From JAFGCR01 sp964538225 (GTDB taxonomy: Bacteria > Patescibacteriota > Gracilibacteria > UM-FILTER-43-11), in the NCBI GenBank assembly GCA_964538225.1, contig CAZIDW010000072.1, positions 1-6,215 on the forward strand: 6,215 bases of DNA, given 5' to 3'. Under the pieces are notes generated by a model. That model did not search any database and was not told the DNA's origin. It worked only from the letters and a program-made list of their open reading frames with translations. Position 1 is the first letter of the stretch. Every line of letters starts with the position of its first letter. The translations under genes were made by a program, and so were the position numbers. This document shows positions 1-5,920 of this stretch, piece by piece.

Positions 1-10
1 AGTTTTGTAT

Positions 11-44
11 GAACTTTTATCGGGAAAAAACACCTAAAAAGTTC
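11..44. repeat. Short inverted repeat upstream of hisS
   Basis: GAACTTTT at 11-18 is the reverse complement of AAAAGTTC at 37-44, with an 18-base loop. There is no T-run after the right arm, so it is not a convincing terminator. It may be the tail of whatever lies upstream of the window. Nothing else recognisable is seen in positions 1-70. Confidence 0.3.
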
Positions 45-73
45 CATTATGCCTAGATTTTAAATATGAGATT

Positions 74-105
74 GAATCTGAAATCTGAGATTGTAAATCA
101 GAAAT
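74..105. repeat. Heptad repeat array (AAATCWG type) upstream of hisS
   Basis: The bases fall into successive 7-mers from 74: GAATCTG, AAATCTG, AGATTGT, AAATCAG, then AAAT. The same 7-base period with the same core, mostly in inverted orientation, recurs between hisS and aroE at 1491-1554. Its role is unknown. Confidence 0.6.
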
Positions 106-112
106 GTTTTAG

Positions 113-146
113 TTGTACACATAAAAATTTTATGATATGGTAAACT
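113..146 (+). promoter_or_regulatory. Possible hisS promoter
   Basis: TTGTAC at 113-118 is followed 17 bases later by TATGGT at 136-141. An alternative extended -10 is TGG-TAAACT at 138-146, and TATGAT at 131-136 is another candidate. Each match is partial and the exact -10 cannot be chosen from sequence alone. The region lies 30-60 bases before the hisS ATG, which fits a promoter. No clear Shine-Dalgarno sequence precedes that ATG. Confidence 0.35.
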
Positions 147-175
147 TTAGTGGTTAAATTTTAAATTGTGAAGCA

Positions 176-1486
176 ATGGCCTCTCCTAAGTACCAAACAC
201 CGAAAGGCGTCCATGATATCCTGCCGAACGACCACCTTTATTTTTCTTTTATCAAAAAGGTCGTCCGCCACCGCTGCCGCGAAGCCGGGTTCCGCCGGAT
301 CAGCACGCCGGTCTTTGAAGAGCTGGACGTATTTGTGCGCAGTCTGGGGGATACCACGGATATCGTGGAAAAGGAGATGTTCACGTTTGAAAGTAAAAGC
401 GGAAAAAAGCTGGCCCTGAGGCCGGAAGGCACGGCCGGCGTGGTACGCGCGTACCTCCAGCACGGCATGCAGCAGCTCCCCCAGCCCGTGGAAATGTATT
501 ACATCGAGCCGTTCTTCCGCTACAGCCGGCCGCAGAAAGGCCGTTATCGTCAGTTTCACCAGTTCGGTTTCGAAGTCATCGGGGAGTCCGATCCGGCCAT
601 CGACGCGCAGGTCATCTACCTTTCTCATAAGATCAACCAGGACCTCGGCGTGGCCGACCGCCTGAGCCTTCAGCTGAACACCATCGGCTCCCAGGAAGAC
701 CGACAGCAATTCAAAGAAGACCTGATAAACTTCTACACCGGCAAGGAGCGCAGTTTATGCCCGGACTGCCAGAAGCGGATGCACCGGAATCCCCTGCGCC
801 TGCTGGACTGCAAAGAAGAAGACTGCCAGATTCTTGCTTCGATGGCGCCGAAATTCAAAAGTGTGATGAGCGGGGAAAGTAAAGAGCATTATGAGCTGGT
901 GAAAGAGTTTCTGGATGAACTGAAGGTGCCGTATGAGGAAAATCCTTATCTGGTGCGCGGGCTGGATTATTACACCCATACCGTATATGAATTCTGGAGC
1001 CGGAAAGACGGCAGCCAGAACGCCACGGGCGGCGGCGGGCGTTATGACGGGCTGATTGAACTGTTCGGTGGCCAGCCGACCCCGGCTATGGGGTACGCGG
1101 CCGGCATTGAACGGACCATCGAATACATGAAAGAAGCCGGCATCCGGCCGCCCAACAAAGACCGTATCCATGTGTTTATGGCCCAGCTCGGGCATATCGC
1201 TAAAAAACGCTCCCTTTCGCTTTTAAACGAACTGCGTGAACGCGGAATCAACGTGGTGGGGTCGGCCGGCAAGGATTCCATCAAATCCCAGATGAAAGTA
1301 GCGGACCGCCTGCAGGCGAAATACGCCCTCATCCTGGGTCAAATCGAAGTGCAGGAAGACAACATCATCCTGCGCGATATGGACAAGGGCAGTCAGGAAA
1401 CCCTGCCCATGGACAGGATCGTGGATGCGGTGGCGAAAAAGATAGGGGAAAACCGTTTAGATAAGAAGCCGATGTGGGAAGAGTAA
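176..1486 (+). CDS. hisS: Histidine--tRNA ligase (HisS)
   Basis: This class II aminoacyl-tRNA synthetase charges tRNA-His with histidine in the cytoplasm using ATP. The 436-residue length is normal for bacterial HisS. Visible landmarks in order are: the N-terminal YQTPKGVHDILP (6-17); TLRPEGT-like LRPEGTAGVVRAY (81-93); motif 2, from YYIEPFFRYSRPQKGRYRQF to GFEVIG (108-136); a cysteine pair insert CPDC (195-198) and CKEEDC (212-217), found in many bacterial HisS; the histidine-binding RGLDYYTHTVYEF (261-273) with the catalytic-type Arg261; GGGGRYDGL (285-293); and motif 3 AMGYAAGIER (304-313). The anticodon-binding domain follows from about 330. The ATG at 176 gives the family N-terminus directly. 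No strong Shine-Dalgarno is visible. aroE follows 66 bases downstream on the same strand, separated by a repeat array, and may be co-transcribed. The gene is GC-richer than the island downstream and is intact. The sequence style suggests Patescibacteria (inference). Confidence 0.97.
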   Translation: MASPKYQTPKGVHDILPNDHLYFSFIKKVVRHRCREAGFRRISTPVFEELDVFVRSLGDTTDIVEKEMFTFESKSGKKLALRPEGTAGVVRAYLQHGMQQLPQPVEMYYIEPFFRYSRPQKGRYRQFHQFGFEVIGESDPAIDAQVIYLSHKINQDLGVADRLSLQLNTIGSQEDRQQFKEDLINFYTGKERSLCPDCQKRMHRNPLRLLDCKEEDCQILASMAPKFKSVMSGESKEHYELVKEFLDELKVPYEENPYLVRGLDYYTHTVYEFWSRKDGSQNATGGGGRYDGLIELFGGQPTPAMGYAAGIERTIEYMKEAGIRPPNKDRIHVFMAQLGHIAKKRSLSLLNELRERGINVVGSAGKDSIKSQMKVADRLQAKYALILGQIEVQEDNIILRDMDKGSQETLPMDRIVDAVAKKIGENRLDKKPMWEE

Positions 1487-1490
1487 TTTT

Positions 1491-1554
1491 ATTTCTGATT
1501 TGTGATTTCAGATTTCTGATTTAAATCGCAAATCATAATTCACAAATCACAAAT
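1491..1554. repeat. Nine-unit heptad array forming a 64-base imperfect palindrome
   Basis: The stretch reads as successive 7-mers. The left half is ATTTCTG, ATTTGTG, ATTTCAG, ATTTCTG, ATTT. The right half is AAATCGC, AAATCAT, AATTCAC, AAATCAC, AAAT. The two halves are reverse complements with about 26 of 32 positions matching, centred on ATTTAAAT, so the RNA could fold into one long hairpin. The last unit runs into the aroE ATG (AAATG). It occupies almost the whole hisS-aroE gap. It could end hisS transcription, hinder aroE start access, or simply be a spreading intergenic repeat; the sequence does not decide. Confidence 0.75.
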
Positions 1555-2371
1555 GAAGACCTATGGAATCGTCGGTCACCCGGTTATCCATTCGCTCAGC
1601 CCGGCCATGCACAACGCGGCCATCAGACATCTGAAAATCGACGCGGAATACCAGCGGTTTGATATCGACCCCGATAATCCGGACAATTTGGCGAATTTCT
1701 GCTATGAGACCGATGTGAACAATATCGGCGGGTTTAGTGTGACTATGCCGTATAAGCGGGAGATCATGGCCTATATGGACCATTACGACCCTTTGGCCAA
1801 AATCGTGGAATCGGTGAATACGGTGGTGAATGAAAACAGCAAGCTCATCGGCTATAACACCGACGCCATGGGGGCGCTTCAGGCCCTGCGGGAAAAGACG
1901 GTGATTAACCGAAAAAAAGCCCTGATTATGGGCGCGGGCGGGGCCGCGCGCGCCATCGCCTACAGCTTAAAGGAATACGGGGCGGAAGTCTTTGTCTTTA
2001 ACCGCACGCCGGAAAAAGCCGAGGACCTTGCGGATAAATTTAAAATCGAGACTATTGAATTCCGCCACATCCCCCAGGGGGATTTCAGCATCATCGTAAA
2101 CGCCACGCCGGTCGGCTCCCTCCCCAACAGCGAAGAATCCCTGCTGAACGCCGGCCAGATCCCGGAAAAAGCCGTGGTGCTGGATATTGTCACCAACCCC
2201 ATTAGAACCCGACTGCTCAAAGAGGCCGAAAAAGCCGGAGCCACCCCGATTTCCGGCGAACGCATGCTCCTGTGGCAGGCCGTGGACCAGTTCAAGCTGT
2301 TTTTCGGATACAAGGCGCCCGCAGAAGTGATGGAGAAGGCGCTTTATGAGGAATTGGAAAAACGGAAGTAG
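1553..2371 (+). CDS. aroE: Shikimate dehydrogenase (AroE)
   Basis: The enzyme reduces 3-dehydroshikimate to shikimate with NADPH in the chorismate (aromatic amino acid) pathway. The 272-residue length is typical. The shikimate-binding N-terminal domain shows HSLSPAMHNAA (13-23), SVTMPYK (62-68) with catalytic Lys68, and NTDAMGAL (102-109) with the catalytic-type Asp104. The Rossmann domain shows the glycine-rich GAGGAARA (127-134), NRT (150-152), a basic-residue context usual for NADP binding, and NATPVG (183-188). The C-terminal signature SGERMLLWQAVDQF (234-247) is present. The usual DxxYNP motif reads DIVTNP (211-216), so the common Tyr is Thr here. The ATG at 1553 overlaps the end of the heptad array, and there is no Shine-Dalgarno. 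Composition matches hisS rather than the island that follows. The gene ends 90 bases before the left terminal repeat, so the insertion did not cut it. Confidence 0.96.
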   Translation: MKTYGIVGHPVIHSLSPAMHNAAIRHLKIDAEYQRFDIDPDNPDNLANFCYETDVNNIGGFSVTMPYKREIMAYMDHYDPLAKIVESVNTVVNENSKLIGYNTDAMGALQALREKTVINRKKALIMGAGGAARAIAYSLKEYGAEVFVFNRTPEKAEDLADKFKIETIEFRHIPQGDFSIIVNATPVGSLPNSEESLLNAGQIPEKAVVLDIVTNPIRTRLLKEAEKAGATPISGERMLLWQAVDQFKLFFGYKAPAEVMEKALYEELEKRK

Positions 2372-2373
2372 AC

Positions 2374-2453
2374 AACTCGTTTCTGCATAACATTTCATAT
2401 AATACGCAAGATTTAGTATACAAGGGACCTAACACATCCGACAGGAACGAGTT
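2374..2453. repeat. 12-bp inverted repeat just after aroE
   Basis: AACTCGTTTCTG at 2374-2385 pairs with CAGGAACGAGTT at 2442-2453 (eleven Watson-Crick pairs and one G-U), enclosing 56 bases. A competing small stem, CTAAC (2429-2433) with GTTAG (2451-2455), uses part of the same right arm. It lies two bases after the aroE stop and ends eight bases before the left terminal repeat. It could be a terminator-like RNA fold for aroE (no T-run follows) or a folded element end or insertion target. Inside it, AATACGCAAGA (2401-2411) resembles the outer flank of the right end. Confidence 0.6.
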
Positions 2454-2461
2454 AGCCAAAA

Positions 2462-2518
2462 TACTGCCCATTTTTCTGATATAATACAGAGGAAATCTTG
2501 AGAACATTTTTAACAATT
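2462..2518. repeat. Left terminal inverted repeat
   Basis: The outer block TACTGCCCATTTTTC (2462-2476) and the inner block AGAACATTTTTAACAATT (2501-2518) are perfect reverse complements of 5959-5973 and 5921-5938. The 24-base middle is not conserved and carries the extended -10 promoter. A further few bases inward (TTAC against CTAC in the right copy) also agree. Confidence 0.85.
2477..2485 (+). promoter_or_regulatory. Extended -10 promoter for the island
   Basis: TGATATAAT is a perfect extended -10 element (TGn-TATAAT). No good -35 lies 17 bases upstream, which extended -10 promoters can tolerate. It is inside the left terminal repeat, in the part not shared with the right copy, and points toward the HEPN gene 86 bases downstream. 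A weaker second candidate is TGG-TAAAAT at 2534-2542, nearer the start codon. Together they suggest that the island carries its own transcription start. Confidence 0.6.
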
Positions 2519-2570
2519 TTACTAAATTAATCATGGTAAAATATACCTTGGTTTATACCTTTAAACATAA

Positions 2571-3392
2571 ATGCAAACTTTTAGAATTGAATTCCTTAAA
2601 ATCAACGGTGAAATTGAAGTTTTGCCTGATAAAAAAATAGAACTAGCAGATGATATAAGTGTAAGGATAAAAAAATCAGGACACATTGAATCGAATGGAA
2701 ACGAGCATTATATAATTGACTCAATAACAATAACTTTAAAAGGGATTTCACAATCAGAAACTCTTGCTAGAGCAAAAAACAGACTTTATCAAATTTTGTC
2801 CTATTTAGCAGCCAAAACCGGTTGCAAATTAGCTATATCAAGACCAATAGAATACCAATTTCATTATTCAGACAATAGGAGAACATTGCCATCACAAGAT
2901 TTACAACTTTTTCATAAATCTTACCCAATTAGGGCGTGTCTAAAAGAAAACTTTAGTATGTCTCAATATCAAATTTTGCCGCAAAATTTAAAACATGCTC
3001 TTCATTTCTATCAGGCAGCAATGGATGATACAAATCCTGACGATTATCGATTGTTAAATTTTTGGCGTTTTTTTGAAGCCTATTCGAATACCAGTCAAAA
3101 AAATAATATTATAAAAAATATTTTAACTATTTATAAAACCATTTCATCTGATCTAAATCATATTACTGAGTATCCACACGTAATGAATCAAAAAAATCTC
3201 AAAGAAATATTAGAATTAATATACGATGCCTACCGATGCCCAGTTGCTCATTTCAGAAGCAAAATTCCAGGTATCTTACCTAATTTTAACGATGCAAGAG
3301 TTGTTGAGGGTGAATACAGAAGTAGAATCAGAATTATGTTGATGTTTTTAGAGGATCTATCGAGAGAAATTGCAAAAAAAACTTTTTCATAA
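2571..3392 (+). CDS. HEPN-domain protein (MauJ/Apea-like), putative ribonuclease
   Basis: This 273-residue soluble protein has no signal peptide or membrane segment. Residues 1 to about 125 are strand-rich and not recognised. From about 139 it is helical and resembles the Apea/MauJ-like HEPN fold: a first helix region (LKHALHFYQAAMDD, then LLNFWRFFEAYSNT at 161-174) and a later helix pair with Y-R-C-P-V-A-H (221-227). Arg222 and His227 make the R-x4-H motif that in HEPN ribonucleases forms the active site. The family call rests on this motif and layout, not on a search. HEPN proteins often act in antiviral or toxin-antitoxin systems, and its place inside a restriction-modification island fits a defence role (inference). 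Annotation pipelines may label such proteins methylamine utilisation MauJ, but no methylamine genes are here. The start is ATG 2571 without a Shine-Dalgarno. The gene is very AT-rich compared with all its neighbours, which suggests separate acquisition. vsr follows after 43 bases. Confidence 0.7.
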   Translation: MQTFRIEFLKINGEIEVLPDKKIELADDISVRIKKSGHIESNGNEHYIIDSITITLKGISQSETLARAKNRLYQILSYLAAKTGCKLAISRPIEYQFHYSDNRRTLPSQDLQLFHKSYPIRACLKENFSMSQYQILPQNLKHALHFYQAAMDDTNPDDYRLLNFWRFFEAYSNTSQKNNIIKNILTIYKTISSDLNHITEYPHVMNQKNLKEILELIYDAYRCPVAHFRSKIPGILPNFNDARVVEGEYRSRIRIMLMFLEDLSREIAKKTFS

Positions 3393-3406
3393 AAAATTAA
3401 AAATGT

Positions 3407-3435
3407 TTGACAAGTAAACATATGTTCACTAAACT
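3407..3435 (+). promoter_or_regulatory. Promoter before vsr, TTGACA-17-TAAACT
   Basis: A perfect -35 hexamer TTGACA (3407-3412) is followed at exactly 17 bases by TAAACT (3430-3435, four of six matches to TATAAT). Transcription would begin near 3442, just past the ATG at 3436, so it would favour the vsr start at 3472. It would drive vsr, the methyltransferase and the endonuclease independently of the HEPN gene. Confidence 0.5.
3414..3429. promoter_or_regulatory. 16-bp operator-like palindrome filling the promoter spacer
   Basis: GTAAACATATGTTCAC is a palindrome with one mismatched pair; its centre AACATATGTT (3417-3426) is perfect. It fills the -35/-10 spacer, where a dimeric repressor or a restriction-modification controller protein would block or modulate RNA polymerase. 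No regulator gene is seen in the window, so the binding protein is unknown. Confidence 0.45.
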
Positions 3436-3836
3436 ATGGATAGGCATACAAAACAGCAACGGAGCTATAACATGTCTCGTGTCAGGAGCAAAGATACAAT
3501 CCCTGAAATCAAATTCAGACAATATATTTGGAGCAAGGGCATTAGAGGTTATAGGCTACACGGTAAATTAAGAGGCAAGCCTGATCTTTACTTCCCTAAA
3601 AAAAAGTAGCTGTATTCCTTGACGGATGTTTCTGGCATCAATGCCCAACATGTTTCACAAAACCCAAATCTAATAAAAAATACTGGAATCAGAAAATCCG
3701 GAAAAACATTGAGAGAGATTTAAATACAGATATTTTTCTAGAAGAAAATGGTATTCACGTGCTAAGATTATGGGAGCATGAAATAAATAATGAAATCGGC
3801 ACGTGCTACGCCAAATTAAAAAAGCTAATTACTTAA
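3436..3836 (+). CDS. vsr: Very-short-patch-repair endonuclease (Vsr), frame interrupted once
   Basis: Vsr nicks beside T:G mismatches left when 5-methylcytosine deaminates, starting short-patch repair, and is commonly encoded next to C5-cytosine methyltransferases. The first part (3436-3606, 57 residues) holds RSYNMSRVRSKDT and GKPDLYFP with the catalytic-type Asp50, and runs into TAG at 3607. The rest continues in the -1 frame from GTA at 3606 to TAA at 3834-3836 (76 residues): VAVFLDGCFWHQCPTC, carrying the family FWH and Cys residues, then YWNQKIRKNIERD and VLRLWEHEI. Joined, they give 133 residues, a normal Vsr length with no other damage, which argues against an old pseudogene. The break is in an A8 run at 3598-3605. 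ATG 3436 keeps the conserved RSxNM segment and has an in-frame stop just upstream (3430). ATG 3472 has a better ribosome site and is the alternative. The stop is one base before the methyltransferase ATG, so translation of the two is probably coupled. Confidence 0.9.
3461..3464 (+). promoter_or_regulatory. Shine-Dalgarno supporting an alternative vsr start at 3472
   Basis: GGAG lies seven bases before ATG 3472 (MSRVRSKDT). It is the clearest ribosome binding site in the window; the other genes show none. With a transcription start near 3442 this would give a Vsr twelve residues shorter than the 3436 start. Confidence 0.45.
3598..3609 (+). other. Slippery A AAA AAG heptamer followed by TAG in vsr
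   Basis: Read in the vsr frame the codons are AAA AAA AAG TAG. The heptamer A AAA AAG (3600-3606) is the efficient bacterial -1 slippery sequence known from dnaX and several insertion sequences. A -1 slip makes the next codon GTA at 3606, which is exactly the frame that continues Vsr. No strong stimulatory hairpin is seen within 5-10 bases; the only small one, GGCATCAATGCC (3634-3645), is about 27 bases away. An SD-like AGAGG (3571-3575) is 24 bases upstream, further than the usual distance. Confidence 0.5.
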
Positions 3837-3837
3837 T

Positions 3838-5064
3838 ATGCCCCAACAAAATCCAGTCACCGACTATTTAAAATTAGGCGAATTCTTCTGCGGCCCTGGG
3901 GGCTTGGCTTTTGGCGCTATCACAGCAATAAGTTCAAATAATAATACTGTTCTGAAAATCAAACATGAATGGGCTAATGATTTTGATACTGATTCATGCA
4001 GAACTTATCGTCACAATATTGCTAAAAGTAACGATTGCAAAAGCGTGATATGCAGTGATGTGCGCACGCTGGACATCAAAAGTCTTTCGCTAATCGACAT
4101 TTTTGCCTATGGTTTCCCGTGCAACGATTTTTCCATTGTCGGGGAGCAGAAAGGTATGAAAGGCGAATACGGCCCGCTTTATACTTACGGTTTACAAGTG
4201 TTAAATCACTTTAAACCAAAAGTTTTCGTTGCTGAAAATGTTGGCGGCATCGTTTCTGCCAATAATGGCAAAGCATTTCAGCAGATTCTGAATGATCTTG
4301 AAAAGGCTGGTAATGGTTATAACATAACCGTCCATTTATATAAGGCAGAAGAATATGGCGTGCCACAAACAAGACACAGGTTCATTATCGTCGGCTTCGA
4401 TAAAAATCTGAATCTGAAATTTAAAGTCCCTGCACCGACCCATAAGAATAATTATGTAACAGCCAAAGAAGCGCTTTCAGATATTGAAGCAGGTGCAACA
4501 AACCATGAACCAGCCGGCGCCTCAAAAACTGTAATCGAACGGCTTGTCCACATTAAACCTGGCGAAAATGCCTGGACTGCAAATCTGCCAGCTCATTTAC
4601 AGCTGAATGTAAAAGGTGCCAAAATGTCCCAAATTTACCGCAGGCTCCATCCTGACCAGCCTTCATACACAATTACTGGTAGCGGCGGGGGCGGTACGCA
4701 TGGATATCATTTTGAAGAACCGCGTCCCTTAACAAACAGAGAGCGGGCACGCATTCAGTCTTTCCCGGATTCTTTCCATTTTAAGGGCCCATATCAAAGC
4801 GTAAGAAAGCAGATAGGTATGGCTGTGCCGCCAAAATTAGCAAATGTCATTTTTACAGCTATTTTAAACACGCTGAACGGCGTACCTTATTCTTTTATTA
4901 AACCTAACTACAATTTTGAGGTTAACCAGCCTCTGAATTTCAATTTTGAAAATTATGACAAGCGAAGAAGCACAACGGATTATATCCGAAAAACTAAACA
5001 TTCCCTTAGCGGAAGCAGAAGTTATTCTGGCGAAAGCAAAAGCAGGACAGGAATATGCCAGTGA
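3838..5064 (+). CDS. DNA (cytosine-5-)-methyltransferase
   Basis: The protein transfers a methyl group from S-adenosylmethionine to C5 of cytosine in a specific DNA site, protecting it from the partner endonuclease. C5-methyltransferase motifs appear in order: motif I FFCGPGGLAFG (16-26); motif IV GFPCNDFS (92-99) with catalytic Cys95; motif VI ENV (133-135); motif VIII QTRHRFIIVG (177-186); a target-recognition region about 190-270; motif IX RRLHPDQPSYTITGSGGGG (268-286) and RPLTNRERARIQSFPDSF (296-313); and motif X QIGMAVPPKLA (325-335). The recognition site cannot be read from the sequence. The start is one base after the vsr stop, with no Shine-Dalgarno, so coupled translation is likely. 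Residues from about 370 to 408 are rich in Ser, Lys and Arg, lie over the start of the endonuclease gene in another frame, and match no expected domain. The real family end is probably near 370, so this tail may be read-through after a lost stop. The 408-residue length is still within the family range. Confidence 0.95.
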   Translation: MPQQNPVTDYLKLGEFFCGPGGLAFGAITAISSNNNTVLKIKHEWANDFDTDSCRTYRHNIAKSNDCKSVICSDVRTLDIKSLSLIDIFAYGFPCNDFSIVGEQKGMKGEYGPLYTYGLQVLNHFKPKVFVAENVGGIVSANNGKAFQQILNDLEKAGNGYNITVHLYKAEEYGVPQTRHRFIIVGFDKNLNLKFKVPAPTHKNNYVTAKEALSDIEAGATNHEPAGASKTVIERLVHIKPGENAWTANLPAHLQLNVKGAKMSQIYRRLHPDQPSYTITGSGGGGTHGYHFEEPRPLTNRERARIQSFPDSFHFKGPYQSVRKQIGMAVPPKLANVIFTAILNTLNGVPYSFIKPNYNFEVNQPLNFNFENYDKRRSTTDYIRKTKHSLSGSRSYSGESKSRTGICQ

Positions 5065-5920
5065 TGATGAGATAGGAAGATGGCTCAATGAACGGTTTCT
5101 GCCCAACATTATTTTGATAAACGAGGAAGGCTACGCAAAAATGTGCGTAGATGCACTGAAAATCTTAAAACGGACTGCGGCAACTGACTATGGCAGTAGC
5201 AGGCAAAGGGATCTTGGGCAATTATGGGGAGATATGACTAGGGGCTATTTAGCAGAACTGGCTTTTATTCTGTATTTAAAACAAGCTTGGGGCATTGACG
5301 CAGAGCTTGATCATGAAGAAGGTGAACTGGAAACCTTTCTTCCGACCGATATTCACAGAATACGAAAAAACGGTGAAATCAGAGAGCCAAAAATTAAAAT
5401 CGGCATTAAAGGCACTAAGTGGAATGGGATATGGTTTGATATTCCTGGCGCCCAGTTCCACCATTCAGATATTCAGATTCTTGTGAAGGTCGGAACAAGC
5501 AGAGACCATTTGTTTGCCTATTTCAAACATATTTCCGTCTTTAAAGATAAAGTTTTGAAGAAAGGAATTGAGGTTGGTTCGCTTGATCAGCAGGAAGCAG
5601 ATGCACTCTTTGACCGATTACCGGTATTCCAGCCAATTCCTGCTTATATTTCTGGATTTGCTGTTGTAAATCAAAAATACAATGATTTGCCATATACAGG
5701 CAGAAAAGGCCGTATCCATTTTAAAATTCAATCGTGGAAAGGTGAAATGAAACCAGGTGATTTAGCGCGAATCAAAGAAAAAGAAGGCCTGCCAGCTAAC
5801 GGGAAAGTTCAATTTGAAGGAATCGGCGACTTCGCCCATGACAAAGGTTTTTTGTTCAATGTTGGAAGCCTGTTATGGAAAGAGGAAGATTGGAAAAAAT
5901 ACGTTATTGATCAATTGTAG
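4955..5920 (+). CDS. Putative type II restriction endonuclease, PD-(D/E)xK-like
   Basis: This 321-residue soluble protein is encoded directly downstream of the methyltransferase, the usual place for the partner endonuclease that cuts unmethylated sites. The family could not be named. Counting from ATG 4955, a conserved-looking helix SSRQRDLGQLWGDMTRGYLAELAFILYL (81-108) carries Glu101. PTDI (130-133) carries Asp132 and KIGIKGTKWNG (148-158) carries Lys152. Together these resemble the E...D...xK core of PD-(D/E)xK nucleases, though the acidic residue before xK is Gly here (GIK). IPGAQFHHSDIQILVKVG follows (163-180). ATG 4955 is chosen over TTG 4946, which would add three residues; neither has a Shine-Dalgarno. 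A stop at 4934 in this frame limits any extension. The gene overlaps the methyltransferase by 110 bases in a different frame. Its stop abuts the right terminal repeat. A nuclease with another role is possible but less likely in this context. Confidence 0.72.
   Translation: MTSEEAQRIISEKLNIPLAEAEVILAKAKAGQEYASDDEIGRWLNERFLPNIILINEEGYAKMCVDALKILKRTAATDYGSSRQRDLGQLWGDMTRGYLAELAFILYLKQAWGIDAELDHEEGELETFLPTDIHRIRKNGEIREPKIKIGIKGTKWNGIWFDIPGAQFHHSDIQILVKVGTSRDHLFAYFKHISVFKDKVLKKGIEVGSLDQQEADALFDRLPVFQPIPAYISGFAVVNQKYNDLPYTGRKGRIHFKIQSWKGEMKPGDLARIKEKEGLPANGKVQFEGIGDFAHDKGFLFNVGSLLWKEEDWKKYVIDQL

Noticed and set aside
161..709. Long minus-strand open frame opposite hisS
   Set aside because: It is the shadow of the intact hisS gene, which has all its family motifs. 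The minus-strand translation shows no domain.
1491..1554. CRISPR-like short repeats
   Set aside because: The units are 7 bases with no spacers, and no cas genes are present.
2374..2457. Integron-type attC site after aroE (inverted repeat ending GTTAGCC)
   Set aside because: The left core does not fit RYYYAAC and GTTAGCC does not fit GTTRRRY. The element ends are inverted relative to each other rather than direct, and no integrase is present.
2533..2640. Small reading frame ATG 2533 to TAG 2640 (35 codons)
   Set aside because: No Shine-Dalgarno. It overlaps the HEPN start in another frame and has no recognisable composition or motif, so it is most likely chance.
4946..4954. TTG start for the endonuclease
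   Set aside because: It adds only three residues and has no ribosome site. ATG 4955 is the simpler choice, though TTG cannot be excluded.
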